49,414 nt of DNA, taken from a virus. Within the stretch, counting starts at the first letter, position 1. Each line of letters opens with the position of its first letter. Made by a program: the position numbers and the translations under genes. The stretch spans positions 1 through 49,414 of the IMG/VR virus record IMGVR_UViG_3300046167_000365. One strand, 5' to 3'. Shown here one piece after another: positions 30,595 through 40,473 of this stretch. A model generated the notes under the pieces. The model saw nothing but the letters and a program-made list of their open reading frames with translations, made no database searches and was not told where the DNA came from.

Positions 30595-31767
30595 TTATGA
30601 AGTTAACCAAGCTAAAGCTTCAGCGTCGTTGTTCAATTCAATATCTGTCTTTATTGAGCCATTCTCAACAGGCATATAATCAACTCCACTACCATCCGCT
30701 CTTGCAATAGTTTGAATTGAAATTGAAGATCTTCTACCTGGTATAAAAGTCCTAGGTTGACCCTTCATTTTGTTAAAATATTCTGTAACTTTTTTAATTT
30801 TTTGATTATTAACAATCTCACTTCTATTTGGTTTGGGTCTATTTCTTATTTCTTTTTGTTTAGCAGCTGATGCAGCTACTGTTTTTAAACTATCCATGTA
30901 AGTGTTAGACAACCACTCTCTAAGCTCTCCTTCTCTTTCTATATCAAACAAACCCTGATCAAAATCCGCACGGTCTTTTAAAGGTGTGTTATTAATAACC
31001 GTGTCATACATCATAGACATTAGATCTTCTCTACCCATAGTATTAAACAATCCGTTTAATTGGTATCTATAGTTCTGCTCTAAACCTCCTTGTATTTTAA
31101 CAGCCCCCTTTGTTGCCGTGTCAGTAAGCTGCATTAATTTATTAAAATCCTCTGCATCTGTTAAAAAATAATTATACTCAGTGTCTTCTTCAAAATCAGT
31201 CATAGGAACATACTCTCCATCATTCTCAACCGAAAGATTACCATACTCGTCTATCTCTATAGCGTAGTCACTGTTTTTAAATAAAGAGTTTAAAGCATCT
31301 AAGTTAGAACCCTTACTTATAGAGTTGTTTCTTACGTCATCATAAAACTGTGTTCTCTTTTCTTTAAAAAGATCTAGATTTTTACTTAAAGATTTAAAAG
31401 CAGAATTTATTCTATTCATTTCAGAAACAGCCTCCATGTATGCTGGATCATCAGCATCTAAATCAGCAGCTAATCTAGCAGCTTCAGCATAATTGTTTTT
31501 ATTATCCACTAAAAACTGAGTAACCTCAGGTCTCATAGAGTCTTCAACCTTACCTATTTCAACATCTTCTAGTTTGTTTACATAATTCTTTAACTCAACC
31601 TCATCTTGTTTTCTTTTGTACGCGGCTTCTTGTAAAGCTCTTCTACCAATCTCAGACATAGGTGTGTTCATACCTTGAACATAGGCAGACTGTAGATTTA
31701 CAAAACCTCCGGTTTGTGAACCTCCTGAAGCAAATCCAGCTCCTTTTATTAATGTTTCGTTTGCCAT
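30595..31767 (-). CDS. Internal virion or structural protein (390 aa)
   Basis: Mostly helical and acidic with coiled-coil stretches (YKRKQDEVELKNYVNKLEDVEIGKVE; AAASAAKQKEIRNRPK). The N-terminus is Gly-rich (GAGFASGGSQTGGFVNLQSAYVQGMNTPMSEIGRRAL). Position between the Ala/Gln-rich internal protein and the giant protein suggests an ejection-type core protein, like the internal proteins of podoviruses. No enzymatic motif. Confidence 0.6.
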   Translation of the reverse strand: MANETLIKGAGFASGGSQTGGFVNLQSAYVQGMNTPMSEIGRRALQEAAYKRKQDEVELKNYVNKLEDVEIGKVEDSMRPEVTQFLVDNKNNYAEAARLAADLDADDPAYMEAVSEMNRINSAFKSLSKNLDLFKEKRTQFYDDVRNNSISKGSNLDALNSLFKNSDYAIEIDEYGNLSVENDGEYVPMTDFEEDTEYNYFLTDAEDFNKLMQLTDTATKGAVKIQGGLEQNYRYQLNGLFNTMGREDLMSMMYDTVINNTPLKDRADFDQGLFDIEREGELREWLSNTYMDSLKTVAASAAKQKEIRNRPKPNRSEIVNNQKIKKVTEYFNKMKGQPRTFIPGRRSSISIQTIARADGSGVDYMPVENGSIKTDIELNNDAEALAWLTS

Positions 31768-31777
31768 TTTTATATTT

Positions 31778-32416
31778 TTATCTGTTATCTATCATGTCTC
31801 CACCAGCTCCCATTATAGAACCAACTCCTCCCATTATAGATTGAGTAGCCGCGTCTCTCGCAGCATTAGCAGCACCAAGCCTTTGTTGTGACATACCTAG
31901 CAGAGTTTCTGTTTTATTTTGCTCTGCTTGTCTAGCGGCTTGAGCACCAGCCATTTCAGCGTTTTGAATACTCATTCTTCCACCAGCAGCTTTCATTTGA
32001 TTAGACTGTTCTTGTTGTCCTATACTTACAGCTGCTTGTTGCGCTTGTTGATTTCCAGCACCTGCCAAAGCTTGAGCCATAGCCGCTATACCAGATCCAC
32101 CTGCAGCACCACCCATACTGTTCATGGTATTAGCCATGTTTTGTTGTGATTGATCTCTAGCAAAATCTGCAGCCTGAGTATTCACGCTTAAGTCTTCGTA
32201 TGCGTTATCTAGGTTTGCTGCTAGGTTTGAAGTGTCTAGATTTTCAAACCTTGCTTTATTCCTGTTCATTTCTGCTTGAGCAGCTTTTTGCTCTCTTCTT
32301 CTTTTTCCACCACCAATTATACCACCGGCAATACCCATAAGGCCTCCAGCTGCCTGAGCCATCATACCTCCAGTTAAAAGTTTAATGGGTGATTTTTTGT
32401 AAATTCCTTGTGCCAT
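31778..32416 (-). CDS. Internal virion protein, Ala/Gln/Gly-rich (212 aa)
   Basis: Begins MAQGIYKKSPIKLLTGGMMAQAAGGLMGIAGGIIGGGKRR: an SPIK tag, then a Gly/Ala-rich hydrophobic membrane-compatible segment (about 14-37), then a long Ala/Gln-rich helix with coiled coil and a second Gly-rich hydrophobic end. This composition is that of ejection proteins such as T7 gp14-like internal proteins that form a channel in the host envelope. Inferred from composition and position. Confidence 0.65.
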   Translation of the reverse strand: MAQGIYKKSPIKLLTGGMMAQAAGGLMGIAGGIIGGGKRRREQKAAQAEMNRNKARFENLDTSNLAANLDNAYEDLSVNTQAADFARDQSQQNMANTMNSMGGAAGGSGIAAMAQALAGAGNQQAQQAAVSIGQQEQSNQMKAAGGRMSIQNAEMAGAQAARQAEQNKTETLLGMSQQRLGAANAARDAATQSIMGGVGSIMGAGGDMIDNR

Positions 32417-32447
32417 GTTAATTCTTTTATGTTATTATAATTACAGG

Positions 32448-32789
32448 TTATTTACTACTTTCAAATATTTCTGATCCTACTGAAAATAATTCAACCTCTG
32501 TTGTTTTGTCATTTCTAAATTGTGCCTCTGCGTAATAGCCTTTTAAATTAGAAGTATTACCTTGAGAATCTTTAGTAAAAAATATATAACTGCTATTTGT
32601 GGGCGGTGTTGTTAAGGTGTCTATATTAGCCACTATTGTAACTGATCCGTTAGAGTTTGTAGTTATACTGGTTATTGGACCTATTTCTACTATTTCCTCG
32701 TTAGCAGCTAGATAATAAACTGTGTCACCAACCTGTAGTGATACGTTTACAGCTGTAGGGAATAATAATGTTATCGGTTGTGTCGCCAT
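32448..32789 (-). CDS. Small structural protein, beta-rich (113 aa)
   Basis: Beta-rich, Thr/Asn/Val-rich sequence (VNVSLQVGDTVYYLAANEEIVEIGPITSITTNSNGSVTIVANIDTL), as in small tail or decoration proteins. No signal peptide or cysteines. Between the fibre-like and internal virion genes. Function unknown but very probably virion-related. Confidence 0.55.
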   Translation of the reverse strand: MATQPITLLFPTAVNVSLQVGDTVYYLAANEEIVEIGPITSITTNSNGSVTIVANIDTLTTPPTNSSYIFFTKDSQGNTSNLKGYYAEAQFRNDKTTEVELFSVGSEIFESSK

Positions 32790-32799
32790 GATTTATTTT

Positions 32800-34851
32800 T
32801 TAAGGTGTGCAATTTAGATTAGTTAATGTTATTGTAGCTCCTCCATCACCTGGATCAACGCTTACTGGTGTTTGTCTTGTAGCACACTGTGTTATAGCTG
32901 GTGATAAAACACCTATGTTTATTGTTTCTTCAGCTAATGTTTCACAGTTTATATAAGTTACAGCAACTTGTTTTGCTCTTGGTGTGGTAGCTGGGTTGTA
33001 CTGTATAGTCCAAGTAGCGCATGTTTGATCAACACCAGTTGTATCACAAGTATCACCATTAGCAGTAGCAGTCATAGTACCTGTTAACACGGGAGCTGGG
33101 CTAGTTAATGCACATATAGAAAAATTAGTATCACCTTTGTTTGTGTATATAACTCTTTTTGTTTTAGTAATACAATCGTAATACTGTACAGTTCCACCAG
33201 CGTTACCAACAACTATGTCATATTCAACACATCCATTAGCAGATCCTACAGTAACAACAGAGGTTAAATCTAAGTTAAAAGTAACATCTGAGTCTCCGTA
33301 CGCTTGTATAGTACCAGGTCCAGTAATAGTAGCTTCGGTTGCCGCATCATTTAAAACCGCAGTAACAGGTAGTATTAATTCAGAACCTTTTCTATTATCA
33401 AAACTAACATTTGTGTTATCTGGCAATGTTAAGTTAGGACCACCTGTTAACGTAACGTTATTACTATTAACACTAGCAACAGTATATACATCGCTTGATG
33501 AAAAGTAAGGTGTAGAGAATCTCATACCAGCAACTATACCTGTAGCATCTTGAACAGGTAAAACCAAAGTGTTAGCTATTGCACTCGACAGAGCATTGTC
33601 CACACTGTCTAAATTAGACCACGTAGCGTAACCCACGGTATCTTGATTATTTAGAGTTAAAATTTGACCTGTATTACCGGTTACTTTAAAGTTGTAATCA
33701 ACTTGAGAAGCGGTTGAAGCACCACTGGTAGGTTGACTATTAGCATCAAACGTTTTTACGAAACTAGTTTGACTAGGCAAAACGTTGCTTACAACCATAT
33801 TAGCACCACTAGCTGAAAAAGTTAAATTAACTTTAGCTTTTTGGTATATATAAAAAGGATTAGGTTGTGGGAAAGGACTAATTAAATTACCACCAGCTAG
33901 TGTAAATGTATAAGTTACGTTTGAACTAGAAGCCGGTATGTATATTTTTATATCAAAATAACCAGAGGCTGGCATAGTGATAGTTGGTGTGGTTGCGTAA
34001 AAAACAATAGTTTCAAAAACGTCGGTTGTAACCTCTCCAATATCCAGTATTGATCCATTAGAACTAGCTAATGTAAACGTGGTTGTAGGGTTACCGTATA
34101 TTCTAACTGTTCTTACAGCACCAGGTTCTTGAACTTGATTGTTTCCGTTAATAAAAGAGTAGTTTCTAATCTTATTAACAACAACATATGTAGCCTCCGT
34201 AGCTGGTATTGTTACGTTTATGTTATTACCATATATACTTCCTTGATTTGTAAAAGTGTAATAAAATTTTAAGTTTATAGCTGTCAACTTGTTGTTTGAA
34301 TCATATGTTTTTGTTTCTACACAGTTATAATTTTCAACAACCATATTAAAGCCAGAGTAATCTATATTAAAGTCTTCAACAAAGAAGTAACCACTTGCTG
34401 CTGTGTAGGTTTTTTCTAAAAACATAACAGCTGAAAGAGCGGTTCCTGATATATCATAACTTATTGTTTCAGGAATAGGACTTTCTTGGTCTATAGTCAT
34501 GTTTGTAGATGACCCTGTAGCATTGTAAGTACCCACAACTTGAACTGTTGATATTTTAGCAGAACCACTTATGCATAGAGCTAATATAGTTGTTGCTGCA
34601 GGCATAGCGAATGGGTTATCAAAAGTAACAATACATCTAACATCAGTCCCATCTTGCGTAAAAACAACAGTGTTTATGTTAGCTAAAGTAGTGTTTACCC
34701 AAGAAAAATCCTCAGCCTCAACAACATAACCACTTAAAGGTGATATTATCAATATTGCCGTAGCGTGCTGCAAAGCTACATTTGTTCCTGCCGTAACAGA
34801 GTATGTAACTTGTGATACCGTATAGTTATTTATAATTGTTTGATCTGCCAT
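32800..34851 (-). CDS. Tail or fibre-like structural protein (683 aa)
   Basis: Almost entirely beta-structure, rich in Thr, Asn, Val and Gly, with repeated stretches such as AATTILALCISGSAKIS and TATYVVVNKIRNYSF that look like repeated beta-sandwich domains. No enzymatic motif. Several cysteines cluster near the end (NGDTCDTTGVDQTCATW; INCETL; LNCTP), perhaps for trimer or tip stability. It lies downstream of the large neck/tail protein and abuts it with a one-base overlap. A host-recognition fibre or tip is likely but unproven. Confidence 0.6.
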   Translation of the reverse strand: MADQTIINNYTVSQVTYSVTAGTNVALQHATAILIISPLSGYVVEAEDFSWVNTTLANINTVVFTQDGTDVRCIVTFDNPFAMPAATTILALCISGSAKISTVQVVGTYNATGSSTNMTIDQESPIPETISYDISGTALSAVMFLEKTYTAASGYFFVEDFNIDYSGFNMVVENYNCVETKTYDSNNKLTAINLKFYYTFTNQGSIYGNNINVTIPATEATYVVVNKIRNYSFINGNNQVQEPGAVRTVRIYGNPTTTFTLASSNGSILDIGEVTTDVFETIVFYATTPTITMPASGYFDIKIYIPASSSNVTYTFTLAGGNLISPFPQPNPFYIYQKAKVNLTFSASGANMVVSNVLPSQTSFVKTFDANSQPTSGASTASQVDYNFKVTGNTGQILTLNNQDTVGYATWSNLDSVDNALSSAIANTLVLPVQDATGIVAGMRFSTPYFSSSDVYTVASVNSNNVTLTGGPNLTLPDNTNVSFDNRKGSELILPVTAVLNDAATEATITGPGTIQAYGDSDVTFNLDLTSVVTVGSANGCVEYDIVVGNAGGTVQYYDCITKTKRVIYTNKGDTNFSICALTSPAPVLTGTMTATANGDTCDTTGVDQTCATWTIQYNPATTPRAKQVAVTYINCETLAEETINIGVLSPAITQCATRQTPVSVDPGDGGATITLTNLNCTP

Positions 34852-37800
34852 TATAATGTATTCATTGTTGTTATGTGAGTAACTATTCCATTTTCAAATG
34901 TTATAAACTTCCAAGCACTATCAAGACTTGACCAGCCAGCATCTGTTTTTAATGAGTTGCTTGATGGTGAAGTGTAAGACCAATAACCATTAGGTATTGG
35001 AGCTGAGTTAGTGTTGTGCCCAAATATACCATCTGTAGCAATTGGACCAATATCATTGTGAAGCTGAGCTCCAACAACTAAACCAGTTGCACCGGAATAC
35101 TTGTATATATCAGATTGTCTAATTAATCTATTTGAACTCACTTGACCTACTAATGGACCAGTTAACCAATCTTTTAATTGTGTTTTAGCTAGAGCTGCTC
35201 TTCCAGAAGGAGTACCGTGTTGTGCTGCCGTACCGGTTAACAAATTAGTAGAGTTACTACCAACCCTGTAACCAACAAACAAAGAAAAGTCTACAGCCAC
35301 AAGAGGTGTTCCACAACTAGCTAAAGTATTGTATTGAGTTTTAGCGGTTATAACACCATTTGTTACAGTTAATATAAAGTAAGTATTTGGAACAGCAGTG
35401 CCAGAAACATTAGCGTTTAAAGCGTTGTTGTCAGGCGTTGAAGCTGGTTCCACATATAAAAACTTACCACTAGTAGATATAGACTCGTTGTTTTCGTTAT
35501 AAAGTATAGTGTTTACGTTAACACCTGAAGAATTAAAGAATTTAAAATTAAAATAATTCTTATCAATACCAGTGTAATTGTTAGGGAAATTATTATAAAA
35601 CTCTTCTATACCACATTTAACAAGTTGGTCTGTTGCTGTCTGTCTTATATCTACGTTTACGTTAGATCCTGTTTTAGTACATGTCCAATAGTACCAGAAT
35701 TTTTTAGTAGTGTCTGGCAGTGGATCATTACCTGTTCCTGTAGAACAAGAAGCGTCAACCTTAACTGTTAATTTAAACGCAGTTGGAGCAGATGAAGTTA
35801 CGGTAGCAAAGCCTAATCCTTGAGTTTGAAAAGCAGAAGAATCAATATTATTATCACAATCATCATTGTAGTAAGTTTTTATACCTTTTATTTTGTTGAA
35901 GTATTTATTTTCTTTCTTAACAAACTCTTTTATCATACCTTCCTCCATGTCAGTATTGATATAGTTAGTATACCAACCAGGCGTGTAGTTTTCAGCGTTT
36001 ATTATAGAAGGTGATATTTGTTGAGCTACAACCTGATCTATACTCAACCCCGTTAAACCACTAGACGTGTTATAAGAGTATTTTCTAGAATCAGTACCAG
36101 AGTAGTTTAATGTTTTAAACCCTTTGATAGACTCTGTAACGTCATTTATCACTACGTTTACAGAACTATCATATTGAGTACCATAGAAGTTGTTATAAAT
36201 GGGATTAGATGCGTGCTCCCATATCAACCCTTTGTTAAAAGTGTAATACTTGTCATTTAAAGATTCACCGCTTTCTAGTGGATAAAAAACGCTACCAGTT
36301 TTAGTGTAATAAGATTTTCTACTAGTCCAACCGTCAACAGTTTCTTTAAATGATACTGTAGTTGTTTCTATGTCATCAGATTCAACATTAGGTACTTCAC
36401 AGTGTGTTTTGTCTTTGGGTGTCTTAGATAGCTTGTCTTGCCATTCGTCAGTCAAGTAATCTAATGTTAAATTATAGTTTTCTTTATCATCATTGTAACT
36501 TCCAATTATCTTATTAGAACTAGGTAGATTGTCTGCAAAAAAGTCAGACATACCTTTTAGCGCTATGTTAGTTATACCATCTTGTGATAATCTAATTACA
36601 GCTCCTCTATTTTTATCTGAAAAATAAGCTCTAAATCCGTAAGAAGCAAATGATTCTGGATTAGTACTAATACCAAATTCACCAGCATAAGGAACAGCTT
36701 GACCCAAAACAGCTTTGTTAGATGTTATATTAGTGCTTCCGTCAGCATTAAATAAAGCGTCTTTGTTAGCTAGTATTTTTAAACACTTGTCTTCGCAAAG
36801 TGTAATTAGGTTTGTGTTTCTAGAGTGTAGTTTTTGTATAGAACCATACTCAGGGTTTAAATCTTTAGTTATAGGCTGTGCTTGTATGAATTGGTTTAAT
36901 CTATTTATACCTGCTTGAGAGTTGTATATTTGAGAAAATATAAGACCACTTGACCTTCTTTCTTCCATATATGGTTCATCTAGTAAAGCAGACACTTTAA
37001 CTCCTTTACCTATTCTAGGTGCGTTGAAATCATCTCTTATTCTGTCAGACTCAACACCATTTCCAAAGCTATAACAGTTATAATAATTTAATATTTTTGA
37101 TTGTTGATTTATAGTTGATATAGGTAATGCGTTTGATGCTTCGTAATATATATCAATATCTACAGCTTCTTTTGGCTCTGTTTCAAAAACAGCTGGATTG
37201 TTAGAAGATATTATTTTGTTATCATCACTTATAACTTCTTCAACTATTTGAAAACCTCTTATGTTGGTTAAGGCTGATTCTGATCCGTTACCAACCCAGT
37301 CTTCTTGAACCTTGCTAGTTAGCTCTAGCGCTAAAGAAAAAACTCTATTACTTCCAAGCGTACTTTTTTGACAGCCACCACAACCCTTGCTACAAAAACA
37401 TCTTCTTATACCCCTAGCACCTCTGTATCTCCAGTGGTTTTTAATTTCATAAGGTTTAGAAACTCTACCGTCTATGTGTACTATTCTTACTAAAGCCCCT
37501 TTTACAGCTTTTTCTGCAAAAAACGCTTTTTGACTACCTAAGTTTTCATAAATAGGATTTGAAAAACCAGCTCTAAGAATACCTAACCACTCTCTATTAT
37601 AAGCGGCACCAGCGTGAAAAGCCTGCTCCATACCTGTTTGACCTTCTATAAATACTTTTGAATTTGAAGGAATTCCATTAAAACCGTTTAACCTATTACC
37701 GTTACCACCTAGCTCGACACCTTTGTGTCTCCAACTAGAAGGACATGAACATCGAGTACTACCATTTTTTTGTGACTCTCCCGCATCTCTAAAAAATGTC

Positions 37801-38495
37801 CCCCATCTTGATGACTCACCTCTCAAAGAAGGGCTACAGCTAACTCTATCTACGTAAGCAGCGCCAACTATACCGTACCTTTTATTTAAAGATGAAAAAG
37901 TTTTTATTATGTTAAAATCAAAATCTGTATCTCTATTTATTTTAACAAAAAATCTACCTTCAAACTCTGGTAGTCTTTCTTCTTCGTTTTTATAAACATT
38001 TATAGTAATAGTTGCACCCTCTACTAAACCTGATATTCCAAAGAAAGAAGCGTCTGCTCCAAATGGCTCATCTAATTGCACCTCGTACATTGTACCATTA
38101 CTTGAAACAGGTCCACCAAATTTAACCCCTAATATATCTGTTGTATTACCACCGTCGGATATTGTAATAAAGCTATCGCCATTAAAAGCTGTTGCAAACT
38201 GAGAATTATCATCAGCGTTAGGTCCTGTAAAAGTTATTAAAGAGAAATCTTCTTGAAAACCAGCGTCAACTTCACAGCGAGCTGAAGCTATAATCTTTTT
38301 AGAATTAGCAACAAACTCAGGAGCTTGAGACTGAACATCTAAAACTTTATATCTACAAGGACCAACAGAAGGATTATCTACGTCGTGTTGTTTTTTTAGT
38401 ATAAGATAACTATCTATTTGAACTTTACTTCTTTCTGATGAAGGAAAACTCAACCAAACGTTACCATCTTCAGCGAAGTAATAATACCTATCCAA
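34851..38495 (-). CDS. Large neck/tail protein, C-terminal part (1214 aa) of a frameshifted gene
   Basis: C-terminal piece of a very large structural protein. Extending the frame past 38495 gives ...KDTSNEYYNLALDRYYYFAEDGNVWLSFPSSERSK, a block remembered from neck/tail stabilisation proteins of marine phages, so M at 38495 is not the start. The middle holds a cysteine-rich region (CFCSKGCGGC; TRCSCPSSW) that could bind metal or form disulphides. The rest is beta-rich. Joining all pieces up to 40470 gives about 1,870 residues. No enzymatic motif is seen. Confidence 0.7.
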   Translation of the reverse strand: MDRYYYFAEDGNVWLSFPSSERSKVQIDSYLILKKQHDVDNPSVGPCRYKVLDVQSQAPEFVANSKKIIASARCEVDAGFQEDFSLITFTGPNADDNSQFATAFNGDSFITISDGGNTTDILGVKFGGPVSSNGTMYEVQLDEPFGADASFFGISGLVEGATITINVYKNEEERLPEFEGRFFVKINRDTDFDFNIIKTFSSLNKRYGIVGAAYVDRVSCSPSLRGESSRWGTFFRDAGESQKNGSTRCSCPSSWRHKGVELGGNGNRLNGFNGIPSNSKVFIEGQTGMEQAFHAGAAYNREWLGILRAGFSNPIYENLGSQKAFFAEKAVKGALVRIVHIDGRVSKPYEIKNHWRYRGARGIRRCFCSKGCGGCQKSTLGSNRVFSLALELTSKVQEDWVGNGSESALTNIRGFQIVEEVISDDNKIISSNNPAVFETEPKEAVDIDIYYEASNALPISTINQQSKILNYYNCYSFGNGVESDRIRDDFNAPRIGKGVKVSALLDEPYMEERRSSGLIFSQIYNSQAGINRLNQFIQAQPITKDLNPEYGSIQKLHSRNTNLITLCEDKCLKILANKDALFNADGSTNITSNKAVLGQAVPYAGEFGISTNPESFASYGFRAYFSDKNRGAVIRLSQDGITNIALKGMSDFFADNLPSSNKIIGSYNDDKENYNLTLDYLTDEWQDKLSKTPKDKTHCEVPNVESDDIETTTVSFKETVDGWTSRKSYYTKTGSVFYPLESGESLNDKYYTFNKGLIWEHASNPIYNNFYGTQYDSSVNVVINDVTESIKGFKTLNYSGTDSRKYSYNTSSGLTGLSIDQVVAQQISPSIINAENYTPGWYTNYINTDMEEGMIKEFVKKENKYFNKIKGIKTYYNDDCDNNIDSSAFQTQGLGFATVTSSAPTAFKLTVKVDASCSTGTGNDPLPDTTKKFWYYWTCTKTGSNVNVDIRQTATDQLVKCGIEEFYNNFPNNYTGIDKNYFNFKFFNSSGVNVNTILYNENNESISTSGKFLYVEPASTPDNNALNANVSGTAVPNTYFILTVTNGVITAKTQYNTLASCGTPLVAVDFSLFVGYRVGSNSTNLLTGTAAQHGTPSGRAALAKTQLKDWLTGPLVGQVSSNRLIRQSDIYKYSGATGLVVGAQLHNDIGPIATDGIFGHNTNSAPIPNGYWSYTSPSSNSLKTDAGWSSLDSAWKFITFENGIVTHITTMNTL

Positions 38496-38918
38496 AGCTA
38501 AGTTGTAGTATTCGTTAGATGTATCTTTTATAAAATACTTATAATGCGTTACCCCAGCTAGGACTATCCTTGTGCTATAGGTGCAGAATACGGTTGGACT
38601 ATAAATTTAGCTGTCTCCTTCAGCTTGCAGCTTTGTCTATATTTACACGTGGCCTCTGCGTCCGCTAAAAACCGGTGTCTGTCTTCCGTAAGCGTCTTGT
38701 AAACACTATGCCTACTTGGTATTTTCTTATAGACTTTATCGCTGTGTAGTGGTCTCTCTAAAGTTAGCTTCATCTGAGATTTCCTCGTCATTATCTGAAC
38801 CAGTGTGATCCTTCGTAGCTTACTACTTGACACGGTTAGACCTAATTTTACTTTTGGAACATTATAATTTTGTATATAGTTAGCGTATATAAGTCTATTA
38901 GCTGATACCTCTTGAGCT
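38496..38918 (-). pseudogene. Frameshifted junction of the large neck/tail protein
   Basis: No single frame is open through this stretch, but pieces in three frames read as continuous protein: KAQEVSANRLIYANYIQNYNVP..., then IRKYQVGIVFT, DAYGRQTPVFSGRRGHV, then KETAKFIVQPYSAP, and finally THYKYFIKDTSNEYYNL. At least four single-base shifts are needed between 38930 and 38540. They are probably sequencing errors, though true decay cannot be excluded. Confidence 0.6.
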
Positions 38919-39959
38919 TTAGCTGCTTCTTGGTACGTTATCCCAGGGTCTTAGTAGTTGGTTAGCTTCTACAGCAGCACCTATTAATTCTGTTTTTAAA
39001 TTAAATTGATTAGGGGGTGAGACATTTAAAGCGTCTTTATCTTCTCTTTTTAAAGTATCAACTACATATATATTATTAGATCTTGATTTTTTCATCAACA
39101 CGTCAACCTCTATAACTTCTTGACTGCCCCAGTTAAAACCGCTTATTATTAAAGATCTTAAATGATTTTGCATACCCAAGTTATATCCGTCACTTGACAA
39201 GTACTCAAAGTCATCTCCTTCAAAAGCAGGTTCTGTAAAAGGTGAAAAAGTAGAATACTCTCCGTTTTCATATTTCCATCTATAAGCAAATCTAGGAAAT
39301 TCAAACTCAAACATAGGATCTTTCTCTTCTAAAATAGCTTCCCAAGAAACAAGTTCTTCATCGTCCTCTGAAAACCTTAATATAGTTGATGGAGTAGACA
39401 TTATATGAAACTCTACTTCGTTACCGTTTATACCATTAGGTATTATCTCAAGTCTAATTGAATATTCATCTATATTGTTATAATCACCTACTGCACTACC
39501 GGTTAAAGTTATTATATCACCATCTTCCCAGCCAGTAGGCGTTGCGTTAAAAACCAATGAAACTGTTTCCATGTTAGCAGCGTACTCTCTAACATCTGGA
39601 GCTAATTGACTATCTTCAAACCATTCTTGATATGTAGGTAACGGCTCGTAAGTAGCCGCTTGACTTCCATTTGAAGGCCTAGATATATATGTAAAATTAG
39701 TATATTTATCGCCTGATGCAGGAAAGTTTCCTACAAGATTATAAGTAGTATTTAAAGGGCTGATACCAGTTCCAGGTACTTCTTCTCCAGCACTAGATCT
39801 TGAACTAGTAGCCATAGTAAGTGTTGGCTTACATAAAGGTGATTTTTTTATAACAGTAACATCTGCTTCTGTAAAACTATCTCCACTAGGGTCATACTGG
39901 TATGTTATTAACATTGTAAGTTGGTATCTTACTATGCACGAGGAAACTTGGTGTTCCAC
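38919..39959 (-). CDS. Large neck/tail protein, middle part (346 aa)
   Basis: Continuous with the N-terminal piece: the true reading joins near 39905-39930 (TYQYDPSGDSFTEADVTVIKKSPLCKPTL). Beta-rich, with a FEFEFPRFAYRWKYENGEYSTFSPFTEPAF block typical of this family. The frame ends artificially (VPRSS) where the real sequence continues as KAQEVSANRLIYAN. Not a separate gene. Confidence 0.6.
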   Translation of the reverse strand: MEHQVSSCIVRYQLTMLITYQYDPSGDSFTEADVTVIKKSPLCKPTLTMATSSRSSAGEEVPGTGISPLNTTYNLVGNFPASGDKYTNFTYISRPSNGSQAATYEPLPTYQEWFEDSQLAPDVREYAANMETVSLVFNATPTGWEDGDIITLTGSAVGDYNNIDEYSIRLEIIPNGINGNEVEFHIMSTPSTILRFSEDDEELVSWEAILEEKDPMFEFEFPRFAYRWKYENGEYSTFSPFTEPAFEGDDFEYLSSDGYNLGMQNHLRSLIISGFNWGSQEVIEVDVLMKKSRSNNIYVVDTLKREDKDALNVSPPNQFNLKTELIGAAVEANQLLRPWDNVPRSS

Positions 39960-40470
39960 CGTTTGAAGAACCTTCTTTAAACTTTTTAATGTTTACTTTC
40001 TTAGGTTCGTTAATGTTGTCTGTAAAAAATAACAAGTCGTCTATTATGTTTGCACCTGTTATTAAGTTGTTTTTAGTGAAGTTTAATATACCCTTAGTAT
40101 CAACAAACACTGGCGTTACATCTCCAGTTTTTTGATTAAACTCAGCTATAACGCTAACGCTAGATCTAGTCGTACCTTTAGCGGTAGCGATAAACCAATA
40201 TATACACTCTGTAGGCTCATGTCTAACAGAACCTATACAAACTGGGTCGTTTAGGGAATTAATGTAATCAGAAGACCAATTACCAGAGGAAGCAGGAGAA
40301 CCTTTAAGTTCTATGTTACCTTTTAAGTTTTGCAAAGCACCAACGTTGCTAGATTCAGAAGTAGCTACAGTTACATTTAGAGCATCTCTATATTGACCAT
40401 TTGGAACCATTCTTTCATCAAGATCATGATTCATCTTCCCCTGAGTAAAGTTATGAATAAATTCTGGCAT
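39892..40470 (-). CDS. Large neck/tail protein, N-terminal part (192 aa), true gene start
   Basis: Begins MPEFIHNFTQGKMNHDLDERMVPNGQYRDALNVTVATSESSNVGALQNLKGNIEL, a very recognisable start of a conserved structural protein in marine phages of small genome size, usually over 1,000 aa. It contains a WFIATAKG...VIAEFNQKTGDVTPVFVDTKGILNF block suggestive of a beta-propeller-like repeat. The start at 40470 follows the upstream gene by three bases. The frame breaks near 39910 by one base. Confidence 0.7.
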   Translation of the reverse strand: MPEFIHNFTQGKMNHDLDERMVPNGQYRDALNVTVATSESSNVGALQNLKGNIELKGSPASSGNWSSDYINSLNDPVCIGSVRHEPTECIYWFIATAKGTTRSSVSVIAEFNQKTGDVTPVFVDTKGILNFTKNNLITGANIIDDLLFFTDNINEPKKVNIKKFKEGSSNGGTPSFLVHSKIPTYNVNNIPV

Positions 40471-40473
40471 ATT

